From NCBI GenBank assembly GCA_002413095.1, contig DHWI01000077.1:1635-8636 (forward strand): a DNA stretch of 7,002 nt, in the 5' to 3' direction. A model generated the notes under the pieces. It did no database searches, was not told the DNA's origin, and saw only the letters and a list, made by a program, of their open reading frames with translations. The DNA comes from Thermoleophilia bacterium UBA5186. GTDB taxonomy: Bacteria > Actinomycetota > Thermoleophilia > Gaiellales > Gaiellaceae. This document shows positions 1 through 5,920 of this stretch, in pieces. The translations under genes were made by a program, and so were the position numbers. Position 1 is the stretch's first letter, and the number at the start of each line of letters is the position of its first letter.

Positions 1-312
1 ACCGAGGGCTTCGGCATCGTCGCTCCGCTCGCTGCCGAGGAGCAGCAGCCGAGCTGGTCGTTTCTCGGCCTGATGGGTCTGATCGCCGGCGCGCCGACCT
101 TCGTCGGGACGCTGATTGGCCAGGCCTGGACGTCGGAGGCGCTCTCGATCCTCTTCCTCGGTCTTGCCGCGGGCTCGATCCTCTACGTGGTGATCGAGCT
201 GACCCACGTCTGCCGGACGCTCTGCTCGAAGACGATCATGACCTGGGGGATCCTGCTCGGGCTCTTCGTCGGCTTCGCGACGAACTTCATCCTGGTCGCC
301 TCCGGGGCCTGA
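1..312 (+). CDS. ZIP-family metal transporter, C-terminal part (5' end outside window)
   Basis: An open frame enters from the left edge and gives 103 residues ending in TGA. It begins TEGFGIVAPLA, which resembles the second half of the HNxxEG motif in transmembrane helix 4 of ZIP transporters; E2 would be a metal ligand. Three hydrophobic segments follow, at about residues 19-43, 47-67 and 80-101, matching the last helices of the family, and the chain ends just after the last helix as ZIP proteins do. ZIP proteins move divalent metals such as zinc or iron into the cytoplasm across the inner membrane. The second helix has GAPTFVG and no His-x-x-x-Glu pair, so half of the usual binuclear site seems absent; E66 lies in the next helix. 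Metal specificity cannot be told from this fragment. priA starts 15 bp downstream. The family call is from motif and topology only. Confidence 0.72.
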   Translation, partial: TEGFGIVAPLAAEEQQPSWSFLGLMGLIAGAPTFVGTLIGQAWTSEALSILFLGLAAGSILYVVIELTHVCRTLCSKTIMTWGILLGLFVGFATNFILVASGA

Positions 313-314
313 CG

Positions 315-320
315 TAGTGT
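315..320 (+). promoter_or_regulatory. Possible -10 box for leaderless priA transcript
   Basis: TAGTGT fits the TANNNT pattern of a sigma-70-type -10 element and ends 7 bases before the priA GTG. A transcript starting the usual 6-8 bases downstream would begin at or next to the start codon, that is, leaderless. This would explain why no Shine-Dalgarno sequence precedes priA. I see no convincing -35 box; the expected position lies inside the ZIP coding sequence. A similar arrangement precedes def. Six bases matching a loose consensus is weak evidence alone. Confidence 0.3.
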
Positions 321-327
321 CGGCGGC

Positions 328-2259
328 GTGAGCCGCTACGCCTCCGTCTATCCGCTCGTGACGGCGCGGCACCTCGCGCGGCCGTTCACGTACGAGGTGC
401 CGGACGACGTGGGGCGGGGCGCGGTCGTCGAGGTCCGGTTCGGGAACGCGAAACGGCGCGGTGTCGTCGTCGAGGCTCCCGCTGAAGTGCCACCGGGAAT
501 CGAGCCGGCGCCGATCGAGCGCGTCGTCGAGGAGCTCCCGCCTGCGCTGGTGGAGCTGGCACTGTGGATCGCGGACTACTACGGCTCGACTCCGGGACGG
601 ACGCTGCCGCTCGTCGCGCCGACTAAGCGCAGCCGCCGCTCGGAGCGACCGCAGCCTGCGCTGCGCGAGTCGCTCGGCGGCGGCGAACCGGAGCCGCTCC
701 GGCTCAGCGACACCCAGCGCGTCGCGGTCGACCGGATCGTCGGGGCGCTCGACGCTGGCGAGGGCGCCAATTTCCTGCTCTGGGGCGCGACGGGAAGCGG
801 GAAGACCGAGGTGTACCTCCAGGCGTGCGCCGCGACGCTCGAGCGCGGGCTCGGTGCGATCGTGCTGGTGCCCGAGATCGCGCTGACTCCTCAGACGGTG
901 GGGCGATTCGTGGCTCGCTTCGGCGAGCGGATCGCGATCCTCCACTCGGGGCTGACCGAAGCCGAGCGGCGCGACGAGCGCGAGCGGATCGAGTCGGGCG
1001 AGGCGCGCATCGTCGTCGGCGCGCGCTCGGCGATCTTTGCGCCTGTACGCGGGCTCGGGATCGTCTGCGTCGACGAGGAGCACGACGCGTCGTACAAGCA
1101 GGAGTCCGATCCGCGCTACGACGCGCGCACCGTGGCGGCGAAGCGGGCGTCGCTCGAGCGCGCGGTCGCGGTCTTCGGCAGTGCAACGCCGCGACCGGAG
1201 AGCTGGGCGGCGCTCGAGCGGCTCGAGCTTGGGGGGCGACTGGGCGCGTCGCTTCCGTCCGTGAAGATCGTCGACCTGCGCCGCGAGGCCGGCTATCCGC
1301 TTTCGGCGCCCCTCCTCGCAGAGCTCGGGAAGATCGCGGAACGAGGCGGACGGGCGATCCTCCTCCTGAACCGCCGCGGAGTCGCGCCGGCGCTCCACTG
1401 CCGCGCCTGCGGGGCGACGATCAGGTGCGCGAACTGCGACGTGGCGCTGGTCCTGCACGGGGACGGGACGCTCCGCTGCCACCACTGCGGGCACGCCGAG
1501 CCCGCGCCGGAGACATGCCCCGCGTGCGGCTCGGCGGAGCTCGCGCGGCTCGGCGCCGGCACGCAACGGCTTGAACGCGAGCTCGAGGCGCATCTTCCGG
1601 AGCTCGAGCGGATCCGGCTCGACGCCGACGCGGCCTCCAAGCCGGGCGCGCTCGCCGCCGCGCTCGCTCGGTTCGCGGCCGCTGATCGCGCGGTGCTCGT
1701 CGGGACGCAGATGGTCGCAAAGGGCCACCACTTCCTCGGGGTCTCGCTCGCGGCGGTCGTCGACGCGGACACGGGTCTCGGCCTGCCCGACTTCCGGGCG
1801 GAGGAGCGGACGTTCCAGCTCGTTACGCAGCTCGCGGGGCGCAGCGGCCGCGAGGCGCCCGGCCGCGTCCTCGTCCAGACCTTCCAGCCGGATGCGCGCA
1901 CGATCGAGCTTGCCGCACGGCACGACGTCGAGGGTTTCCTTACCGGCGAGCTCGAACGGCGGCGCGCCCTCGGCTACCCGCCGTTCCGGCATCTCATCCG
2001 GATCGTCGTCTCCGGCCCCGACGCGGACGCGCCGCTGCGGGCGCTGACGGAGCTGCGGGACGGCCTCGGAGACGTCGATCTACTCGGTCCGGCGCCGCTC
2101 CTTCGGCTCCGCGGCCGCTACCGCGCGCAGCTCGTCGCGAAGACCGACGAGCCACGCCGGCTCGCGGCCCGCGCGGGCCGGCTGCTCAGCGCCGCCGCAC
2201 CCGCGATGCGCCGGGCCGGGCTAGCGGCCGTCGTCGACGTCGACCCGCAGAGTCTGTAG
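328..2259 (+). CDS. priA: Primosomal protein N' (replication restart DNA helicase PriA)
   Basis: PriA recognises stalled or collapsed replication forks, unwinds the lagging-strand end with 3'-5' polarity and starts reloading of the replicative helicase. The 643-residue product has the expected order: an N-terminal 3'-end-binding domain (about 1-100, with YPLVTARHLARPFTYEVP near the start), then a superfamily 2 helicase core. Visible motifs are Walker A GATGSGKT (153-160, Lys159), VPEIALTPQ (181-189), DEEH (249-252), GSATP (284-288), VGTQMVAKGHHF (458-469) and QLAGRSGR (501-508). Between the helicase lobes lie eight zinc-binding cysteines at 358, 361, 367, 370, 384, 387, 397 and 400. The C-terminal domain ends at DVDPQSL, as is usual. 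It is shorter than the roughly 730 residues of E. coli PriA, partly through a short linker around 95-125. The GTG at 328 is chosen because an upstream GTG in another frame stops at once and the N-terminus aligns with the family. All motifs look catalytically competent. Confidence 0.96.
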   Translation: MSRYASVYPLVTARHLARPFTYEVPDDVGRGAVVEVRFGNAKRRGVVVEAPAEVPPGIEPAPIERVVEELPPALVELALWIADYYGSTPGRTLPLVAPTKRSRRSERPQPALRESLGGGEPEPLRLSDTQRVAVDRIVGALDAGEGANFLLWGATGSGKTEVYLQACAATLERGLGAIVLVPEIALTPQTVGRFVARFGERIAILHSGLTEAERRDERERIESGEARIVVGARSAIFAPVRGLGIVCVDEEHDASYKQESDPRYDARTVAAKRASLERAVAVFGSATPRPESWAALERLELGGRLGASLPSVKIVDLRREAGYPLSAPLLAELGKIAERGGRAILLLNRRGVAPALHCRACGATIRCANCDVALVLHGDGTLRCHHCGHAEPAPETCPACGSAELARLGAGTQRLERELEAHLPELERIRLDADAASKPGALAAALARFAAADRAVLVGTQMVAKGHHFLGVSLAAVVDADTGLGLPDFRAEERTFQLVTQLAGRSGREAPGRVLVQTFQPDARTIELAARHDVEGFLTGELERRRALGYPPFRHLIRIVVSGPDADAPLRALTELRDGLGDVDLLGPAPLLRLRGRYRAQLVAKTDEPRRLAARAGRLLSAAAPAMRRAGLAAVVDVDPQSL

Positions 2260-2396
2260 ATCCGAGGCCGGGAACCGCGCGAGCACCCAATTCGAGTCGA
2301 GCGGGTCGAGCCGGTACGGCTTGCCGTTCAGCCTGACGAAGTCGCCCGTGCGGGGGGTCCATCGGCAGCCGCGATTCCCTCGCTCATGATCGCCAT
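2221..2396 (-). pseudogene. Small minus-strand reading frame broken at a run of six C; no known family
   Basis: On the minus strand a frame ends at TAG (2223-2221), 39 bp inside the 3' end of priA. Reading back from it gives GDFVRLNGKPYRLDPLDSN and then WVLARFPASDLQTLRVDVDD-GR, with about 90% G/C in third codon positions, as in the real genes here. Upstream of about 2360 that frame loses its third-position bias and has no start codon. The neighbouring frame starts ATGGCGATCATGAGC at 2396 (or ATG at 2414). The two join if the C run (positions 2357-2352 read on the minus strand) had one more C; the product would then be 58 or 64 residues. GGGAG lies just before the 2396 ATG. This may be a small gene with a sequencing indel, a true pseudogene, a slippage site, or chance. 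I recognise no family; the corrected protein looks soluble, with no signal peptide or membrane segment. Confidence 0.35.
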
Positions 2397-2436
2397 TCGC
2401 TCCCGCCGGTCCATTCGATTCAAGTGTTGCGGTCCG

Positions 2437-2442
2437 TACACT
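2437..2442 (+). promoter_or_regulatory. Possible -10 box for leaderless def-fmt-rsmB transcript
   Basis: TACACT fits a sigma-70-type -10 element (TANNNT) and ends 8 bases before the ATG of def, so transcription would begin at or next to the start codon. No Shine-Dalgarno sequence is visible before this ATG, which agrees with leaderless translation. The best -35 candidate at 17-bp spacing (TTCGAT, 2414-2419) is poor. This position also argues against the upstream in-frame GTG at 2424, which would lie outside the transcript. It is a credible start for a def-fmt-rsmB operon because no closer promoter is seen between those genes. Confidence 0.42.
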
Positions 2443-2450
2443 CCCACCGC

Positions 2451-3020
2451 ATGAGTGAGGATCAGGGTCAGGTTCGGGACGTCGAGCTCGACGCCGAGGC
2501 GCAGGCGCGGCGGCGGTTCGCGCTCGCTCAGATCCGCCAGTACCCCGATCCGGTGCTGCGGATGGAGGCCAAGCCCGTCGAGGAGTTCGACGCTGATCTC
2601 GGCCGCCTCGTCGAGCGGATGAAGGCGCTGATGGTCGATGCGAGCGGCGTCGGGCTCGCCGGGACGCAGGTCGGGATCCTCCGCCGCCTGTTCGTCTTCC
2701 AGTACGACGAAGACGACCTGCGCGCGCTCGTCAACCCGCACATCGTCGAGCAGGCGGACGAGCTCGACTCCTCCGACGAGGGCTGCCTGTCGATGCAGGG
2801 AGTGCTGATCCCCGTCGAGCGTCCGGTGGCCGTCACGATCGAGGCGCAGGATGAGACGGGCGCCGGCGTGCGACTCGAGCTCGATGAGCTGTCCGCGCGG
2901 GTCGCGCAGCACGAGCTCGACCACCTCGACGGCGTCCTGATCCTCGACCGAACGACGCCCGAGGCGAAGCGCGAGGCGCTGGCGCAACTGCGGCCGCGGC
3001 CTCTGCTCGGCGCGTACTAG
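2451..3020 (+). CDS. def: Peptide deformylase
   Basis: This metalloenzyme removes the formyl group from the N-terminal formyl-methionine of new proteins, so that methionine aminopeptidase can then act. The 189-residue product has all three signature motifs: GVGLAGTQ (66-73, usually GxGLAAxQ), EGCLS (110-114, with the metal ligand Cys112) and QHELDHLDG (153-161, with ligands His154 and His158 and catalytic Glu155). The deformylase fold begins near IRQYPDPVLR (28-37), so about 25 charged residues precede it. I chose the ATG at 2451 over an in-frame GTG at 2424 because a candidate -10 box lies between them and the extra residues look non-coding. The gene lies 10 bp before fmt, whose product adds the formyl group that Def removes; this pairing is widespread in bacteria. 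The Ala-to-Gly change in motif 1 is not at a catalytic position. Confidence 0.96.
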   Translation: MSEDQGQVRDVELDAEAQARRRFALAQIRQYPDPVLRMEAKPVEEFDADLGRLVERMKALMVDASGVGLAGTQVGILRRLFVFQYDEDDLRALVNPHIVEQADELDSSDEGCLSMQGVLIPVERPVAVTIEAQDETGAGVRLELDELSARVAQHELDHLDGVLILDRTTPEAKREALAQLRPRPLLGAY

Positions 3021-3023
3021 AGG
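3019..3023 (+). promoter_or_regulatory. Shine-Dalgarno-like site for fmt
   Basis: AGAGG overlaps the def stop codon and stands 7 bases before the GTG of fmt, a normal spacing. It is one of the few ribosome binding sites recognisable in this window and supports GTG 3031 as the fmt start. It also suggests that fmt is translated from the def transcript. Confidence 0.45.
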
Positions 3024-3030
3024 CGCTCGA

Positions 3031-3831
3031 GTGGCGAAGATCGCCGTGGCCGCGACGGCGCCGTTTGGAGCGGACGTGCTCGAACGGCTTGCCTCCCGCC
3101 ACGACGTCGCCGCCCTCCTGACCCGGCCGGACCGCCCGCGAGGCCGCGGCCGCCGGACCGCGCCTACCGTGGCGAAGGAGACCGCCGAGCGGCTGGGGAT
3201 CCCGGTTCTGCAGCCGGAGCGGCTCGGGCCGGACGTGGATCTCCCCGCCGACACGATCGTCGTCGCGGCCTACGGTCTGCTCATCCCGCCGAGCCTGCTC
3301 GAGCGCGGGAACTGGCTCAACGTTCACCCGTCCCTGTTGCCGCGGTGGCGCGGAGCGGCGCCGGTCGAGCGCGCGATCATGGCCGGCGACACGGAGACGG
3401 GCGTCACGATCCACGAGACGGTCGAGGCGCTCGACGCCGGGCCGATCGCGGCGCAGCGCGCCTTCCCGATCGGCGCCGAGGACGACGCGGGCGCCGTCTT
3501 CGAGCGTGCGGCGGGACTCGCCGCCGAGCTGCTCGACGATGTCTTCGGAGGGGAGCCGACGTTCGAGCCGCAGCCCGATGAGGGCGTGACCTACGCGGAG
3601 AAGATCACGCCGGCCGACCGCGAGCTCGATCTGACCGCGCCGCCGCACGAGGTCGTGAACCGCGTTCGGGCGCTCTCCCCGCACATCGGCGCGCGCGCGG
3701 TCGTCGACGGTCGTCCGCTGCTCGTCTGGCGCGCGCGCGAGCAGGACGGCGAGGTCGAGTTGCTCGAAGTACAGCCGGAGGGGCGACGGCGGATGAGCTA
3801 CGACGAGTATCGACGGGGCTCGCGCGGCTAG
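3031..3831 (+). CDS. fmt: Methionyl-tRNA formyltransferase
   Basis: Fmt transfers a formyl group from 10-formyltetrahydrofolate to the amino group of methionine on initiator tRNA, making fMet-tRNA for translation initiation. The 266-residue product begins with a Rossmann-like formyltransferase domain (about 1-180). It includes the tRNA-contacting loop TRPDRPRGRGRR (31-42) and the core NVHPSLLPRWRGAAPVERAI (97-116). The catalytic triad is Asn97, His99 and Asp135, with the same spacing as Asn106, His108 and Asp144 of E. coli. A C-terminal OB-fold-like domain starts near GVTYAEKI and ends LLEVQPEGRRRMSYDEY, close to the family's usual end. The protein is about 45-50 residues shorter than E. coli Fmt (315). 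Both ends are present, so the loss is internal: a compact linker and C-terminal domain rather than truncation. It sits between def (10 bp) and rsmB (7 bp), evidently one operon. Confidence 0.96.
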   Translation: MAKIAVAATAPFGADVLERLASRHDVAALLTRPDRPRGRGRRTAPTVAKETAERLGIPVLQPERLGPDVDLPADTIVVAAYGLLIPPSLLERGNWLNVHPSLLPRWRGAAPVERAIMAGDTETGVTIHETVEALDAGPIAAQRAFPIGAEDDAGAVFERAAGLAAELLDDVFGGEPTFEPQPDEGVTYAEKITPADRELDLTAPPHEVVNRVRALSPHIGARAVVDGRPLLVWRAREQDGEVELLEVQPEGRRRMSYDEYRRGSRG

Positions 3832-3838
3832 ACCGGCC

Positions 3839-5062
3839 GTGGCTGCCGTAGCCCCCGCCCGCAGGGCCGCCTACGAGGTCCTCCTACGCGTCTTCGAGGA
3901 GGACGCGTATGCCGACCGGGCGTTCCGCACTGTCGCGGCGAAGCTCGACGAGCGCGACCGGGCGCTGGCGCAGCAGCTCGCGTACGGGACCGTCCAGCGC
4001 GTGCGGACGCTCGACCACGCGATCGAGACGCTCGCCCGCCGGAAAGTGCACCGGCTCGACGCACCCGTCCGCGCCGCGCTTCGCCTCGGGGCGTACCAGC
4101 TCGCGTTCATGGGCGGGATTGCGCGATACGCTGCGGTGAACGAGTCGGTCGAGTTGGTGCGGGCCGCGCGGCTAGAGCGGGCCGTCCCGTTCACGAACGC
4201 GGTGCTGCGGCGGCTGACGGTCGGAATCCGTGAGCTGGTGGAGTCGCTGCCCGAAGGCGCGCTGAAGCTCTCGTATCCCGACTGGGTCGAGGAGGTTTGG
4301 GAGCGCGATCTCGGCCGCGAGTCGGCGCTGGCGCTGATGCGGGCGCAGAACGAGCCGCCGAAGCTCGTCGTCCGCCGCAATCCGCGCAGGCCGGGCGAGG
4401 TGGAGGGCGAGCCGGATCCCGAGCTGCCGGACGCGTTGCACGTTCAGCGGTTGGACGAGGCCGCGGTCGAGGCGGGGCTGATCTGGCCGCAGAGTCGCGG
4501 CTCGCAGCTCGCCGGCCTGTGTGTGGGCTCACTGGAAGGCGAGCGCGTGCTCGACCTCTGCGCAGCGCCCGGCGGCAAGGCGACGCAGGTTGCGGGTGAG
4601 GTCGTCGCGGTCGAGAAGCATCCCGGGCGGGCGCGCGAGCTCGAGGAGAACTGCGCGCGGATGGGCGCCACGAACGTGACCGTCGTGTGCGCGGACGCGC
4701 TGGAGCTGCCCGAGGAGCTGACGGGATTCGACCGCGCGCTCGTCGATGCGCCGTGCTCAGGGCTCGGCGTTTTGGCGGCGCGTCCGGATCTGCGCTGGCG
4801 TGGGCGCCCCCTACCGGAGCTGCAGCTCGACCTCCTGCGGGTCGCCGCCGCGCGGGTCCGTCCCGGAGGGACGATCCTGTACTCGGTCTGCACGCTGAAC
4901 GCCGACGAGAACGAGGCGGTCGTGGACGCCGCCGGCCTCGACGTCGAGCCCCTAGGCGACGACTGGCCCCGCTATCGGCACCCGCGCCGCCCGGAGTTCC
5001 TGCTCACGCGACCAGACCAGCACCGGACATCCGGGTTCTTCATCGCCCGTCTTCGGGTCTGA
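3839..5062 (+). CDS. rsmB: 16S rRNA (cytosine967-C5)-methyltransferase
   Basis: RsmB (Fmu/Sun) methylates C5 of cytosine 967 in 16S rRNA using S-adenosylmethionine. The 407-residue product has an N-terminal NusB-like RNA-binding domain (about 5-130; RRAAYEVLLRVFEEDAYADR and ALAQQLAYGTVQR are visible) and a C-terminal Rossmann methyltransferase domain. In the latter, VLDLCAAPGGKATQVA (237-252) is the SAM-binding motif I, DAPCSGLG (303-310) holds one conserved Cys (306), and YSVCTLNADENEAV (348-361) holds the catalytic Cys351. Both cysteines of the m5C RNA methyltransferase mechanism are present. Length is close to E. coli RsmB (429). The GTG at 3839 lies 7 bp after the fmt stop with no clear ribosome binding site, so translational coupling to fmt is likely. 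A strong terminator begins about 95 bp after its stop, so this is probably the last gene of the def-fmt-rsmB unit. Confidence 0.95.
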   Translation: MAAVAPARRAAYEVLLRVFEEDAYADRAFRTVAAKLDERDRALAQQLAYGTVQRVRTLDHAIETLARRKVHRLDAPVRAALRLGAYQLAFMGGIARYAAVNESVELVRAARLERAVPFTNAVLRRLTVGIRELVESLPEGALKLSYPDWVEEVWERDLGRESALALMRAQNEPPKLVVRRNPRRPGEVEGEPDPELPDALHVQRLDEAAVEAGLIWPQSRGSQLAGLCVGSLEGERVLDLCAAPGGKATQVAGEVVAVEKHPGRARELEENCARMGATNVTVVCADALELPEELTGFDRALVDAPCSGLGVLAARPDLRWRGRPLPELQLDLLRVAAARVRPGGTILYSVCTLNADENEAVVDAAGLDVEPLGDDWPRYRHPRRPEFLLTRPDQHRTSGFFIARLRV

Positions 5063-5139
5063 CCGTCGGACGGCCGCCTGTGGGCGCATCGACCCGAACT
5101 TGGCACGGTCCGGTCACACCTGAGCGCGCGCTGCGCCGC

Positions 5140-5145
5140 TATCGT
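5140..5145 (+). promoter_or_regulatory. Possible -10 box upstream of the rsmB-rpe terminator hairpin
   Basis: TATCGT fits a -10 element. No -35 box is well placed: TTGGCA at 5100-5105 resembles one, but 34 bp away, too far to pair with it. If this promoter drives rpe-ribD, the new transcript would begin with the terminator hairpin within a few bases and would have to read through it. I find no TANNNT element between the hairpin and the rpe start. Low confidence. Confidence 0.2.
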
Positions 5146-5156
5146 CGATCGCAGAG

Positions 5157-5184
5157 GGTGGTGGGGTACCACCACCTTTTTATT
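5157..5184 (+). terminator. Intrinsic terminator between rsmB and rpe
   Basis: GGTGGTG (5157-5163), a six-base loop GGGTAC, and CACCACC (5170-5176) form a perfect 7-bp stem followed directly by TTTTTATT (5177-5184). G5156 could add a G-U pair with the first U. This is the classic Rho-independent layout and is striking in DNA this GC-rich, where T runs are rare. It most likely ends the def-fmt-rsmB transcript. It could also act as an attenuator for rpe-ribD if their promoter lies upstream of it. Confidence 0.85.
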
Positions 5185-5197
5185 GAGGGCGGGGGGA

Positions 5198-5228
5198 ACG
5201 CGCGCATGCGCGCGCGGGCGCGTGTGCA
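5198..5228 (+). repeat. Palindromic, Z-DNA-prone alternating purine-pyrimidine tract before rpe
   Basis: CGCGCGCATGCGCGCG (5199-5214) is a perfect 16-bp palindrome. It lies inside an uninterrupted alternating purine-pyrimidine run from 5198 to 5216; after one break a second run covers 5218-5228. Alternating CG of this length is the sequence type that favours left-handed Z-DNA under negative supercoiling, and the RNA could form a GC hairpin. It sits between the terminator and the chosen rpe start, in the space where the rpe 5' untranslated region would lie. A regulatory role is inference only. Confidence 0.6.
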
Positions 5229-5242
5229 AGAGTTTCCGCGGC

Positions 5243-5920
5243 GTGCCATGGAACGAGTGGATCCGGACGGTCGAGATCGAGCCCTCCCTCTATGCGGCGA
5301 ACTTCGCGCACCTGGGCGAGCAGATCGACGTGCTCCTCCGCGCGGGGGCTCGCGTCTTCCACTTCGACATCGGCGACGGTCACTTCGTCCCGCCGATCAC
5401 GATCGGCCCGATCGTGCTTCAGTCGATCTCCCCGCAGATCCACGCGCTCGAGGGCGTGATCGACGTCCACTTGATGACCGCGACGCCCGAGAAGCACTTC
5501 GCGGCGATCGCGGAAGCCGGCGGCGACAGCGTCACGGTCCATCTCGAGGCGTGCCCCGATCCGGCGGCGGCCGCGCAGGCGGCTCGTGAGCAGGAGCTGC
5601 AGGTCGGGTTGGCGTTCAAGCCGGAGACTTCACCCGAGCAGGCCGCGGCGGCGGCGGACGGCTTCGACGCCGTGCTCTGCATGAGCATCGAGCCCGGCTA
5701 TTCCGGGCAGGAGTTCATGTCGGATGCCCTCGACCGCATCCGGAAGCTGCGTGCACTCCTGCCGGAGGAAATGCCAATCCAGGTCGACGGCGGGATCGAC
5801 CTCGAGAACATCCGCAACGTGCACGAAGCCGGTGCGACGCTGTTCGTCGCGGGAACCTCGATCTTCGCCCGCGAGGACCTGTCGCGTGCGTACCGCCGGC
5901 TCGTCCAGGCACTGGCGTGA
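5243..5920 (+). CDS. rpe: Ribulose-phosphate 3-epimerase, divergent form
   Basis: Rpe interconverts D-ribulose 5-phosphate and D-xylulose 5-phosphate in the pentose phosphate pathway; ribulose 5-phosphate also feeds riboflavin synthesis. From GTG 5243 the product is 225 residues, normal for this TIM-barrel family. Visible motifs: VEIEPSLYAANFAHLGEQI (10-28), HFDIGDGHFVPPITIGP (40-56, with metal ligands His40 and Asp42), DVHLM (74-78, His76), MSIEPGYSGQEF (147-158) and QVDGGID (180-186, Asp182). Three usually conserved residues differ: Met to Gly in H-x-D-x-M-D-G, Asn to Lys in the NPxTP loop (Lys126) and Asn to Glu in VNPGFGGQ (Glu150). The frame is open further upstream, to a TTG at 5183 and a GTG at 5222. 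The TTG lies in the terminator T run and the added residues do not resemble Rpe, so I prefer 5243, though 5222 is possible. The stop overlaps the ribD start by 4 bp. A related sugar-phosphate epimerase is the main alternative. Confidence 0.9.
   Translation: MPWNEWIRTVEIEPSLYAANFAHLGEQIDVLLRAGARVFHFDIGDGHFVPPITIGPIVLQSISPQIHALEGVIDVHLMTATPEKHFAAIAEAGGDSVTVHLEACPDPAAAAQAAREQELQVGLAFKPETSPEQAAAAADGFDAVLCMSIEPGYSGQEFMSDALDRIRKLRALLPEEMPIQVDGGIDLENIRNVHEAGATLFVAGTSIFAREDLSRAYRRLVQALA

Noticed and set aside
2424..2450. GTG 2424 as the start of def
   Set aside because: A good -10 box lies between it and ATG 2451, so this GTG would not be transcribed from that promoter.
2328..3684. Long open minus-strand frames opposite def and fmt (about 308 and 283 codons)
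   Set aside because: They are antisense to genes with complete catalytic motifs, have skewed composition, and show no domain. The only minus-strand signal kept here is the separate frame after priA.
5099..5145. Paired -35/-10 promoter TTGGCA...TATCGT for rpe
   Set aside because: The hexamers are 34 bp apart, about twice the usual spacing, so they cannot form one sigma-70 promoter. Only the -10 is listed, at low confidence.
5183..5242. Extended N-terminus of Rpe from TTG 5183
   Set aside because: The TTG falls within the terminator T run, and the added residues are the low-complexity translation of the CG palindrome. Rpe homology begins near residue 10 of the GTG 5243 start.
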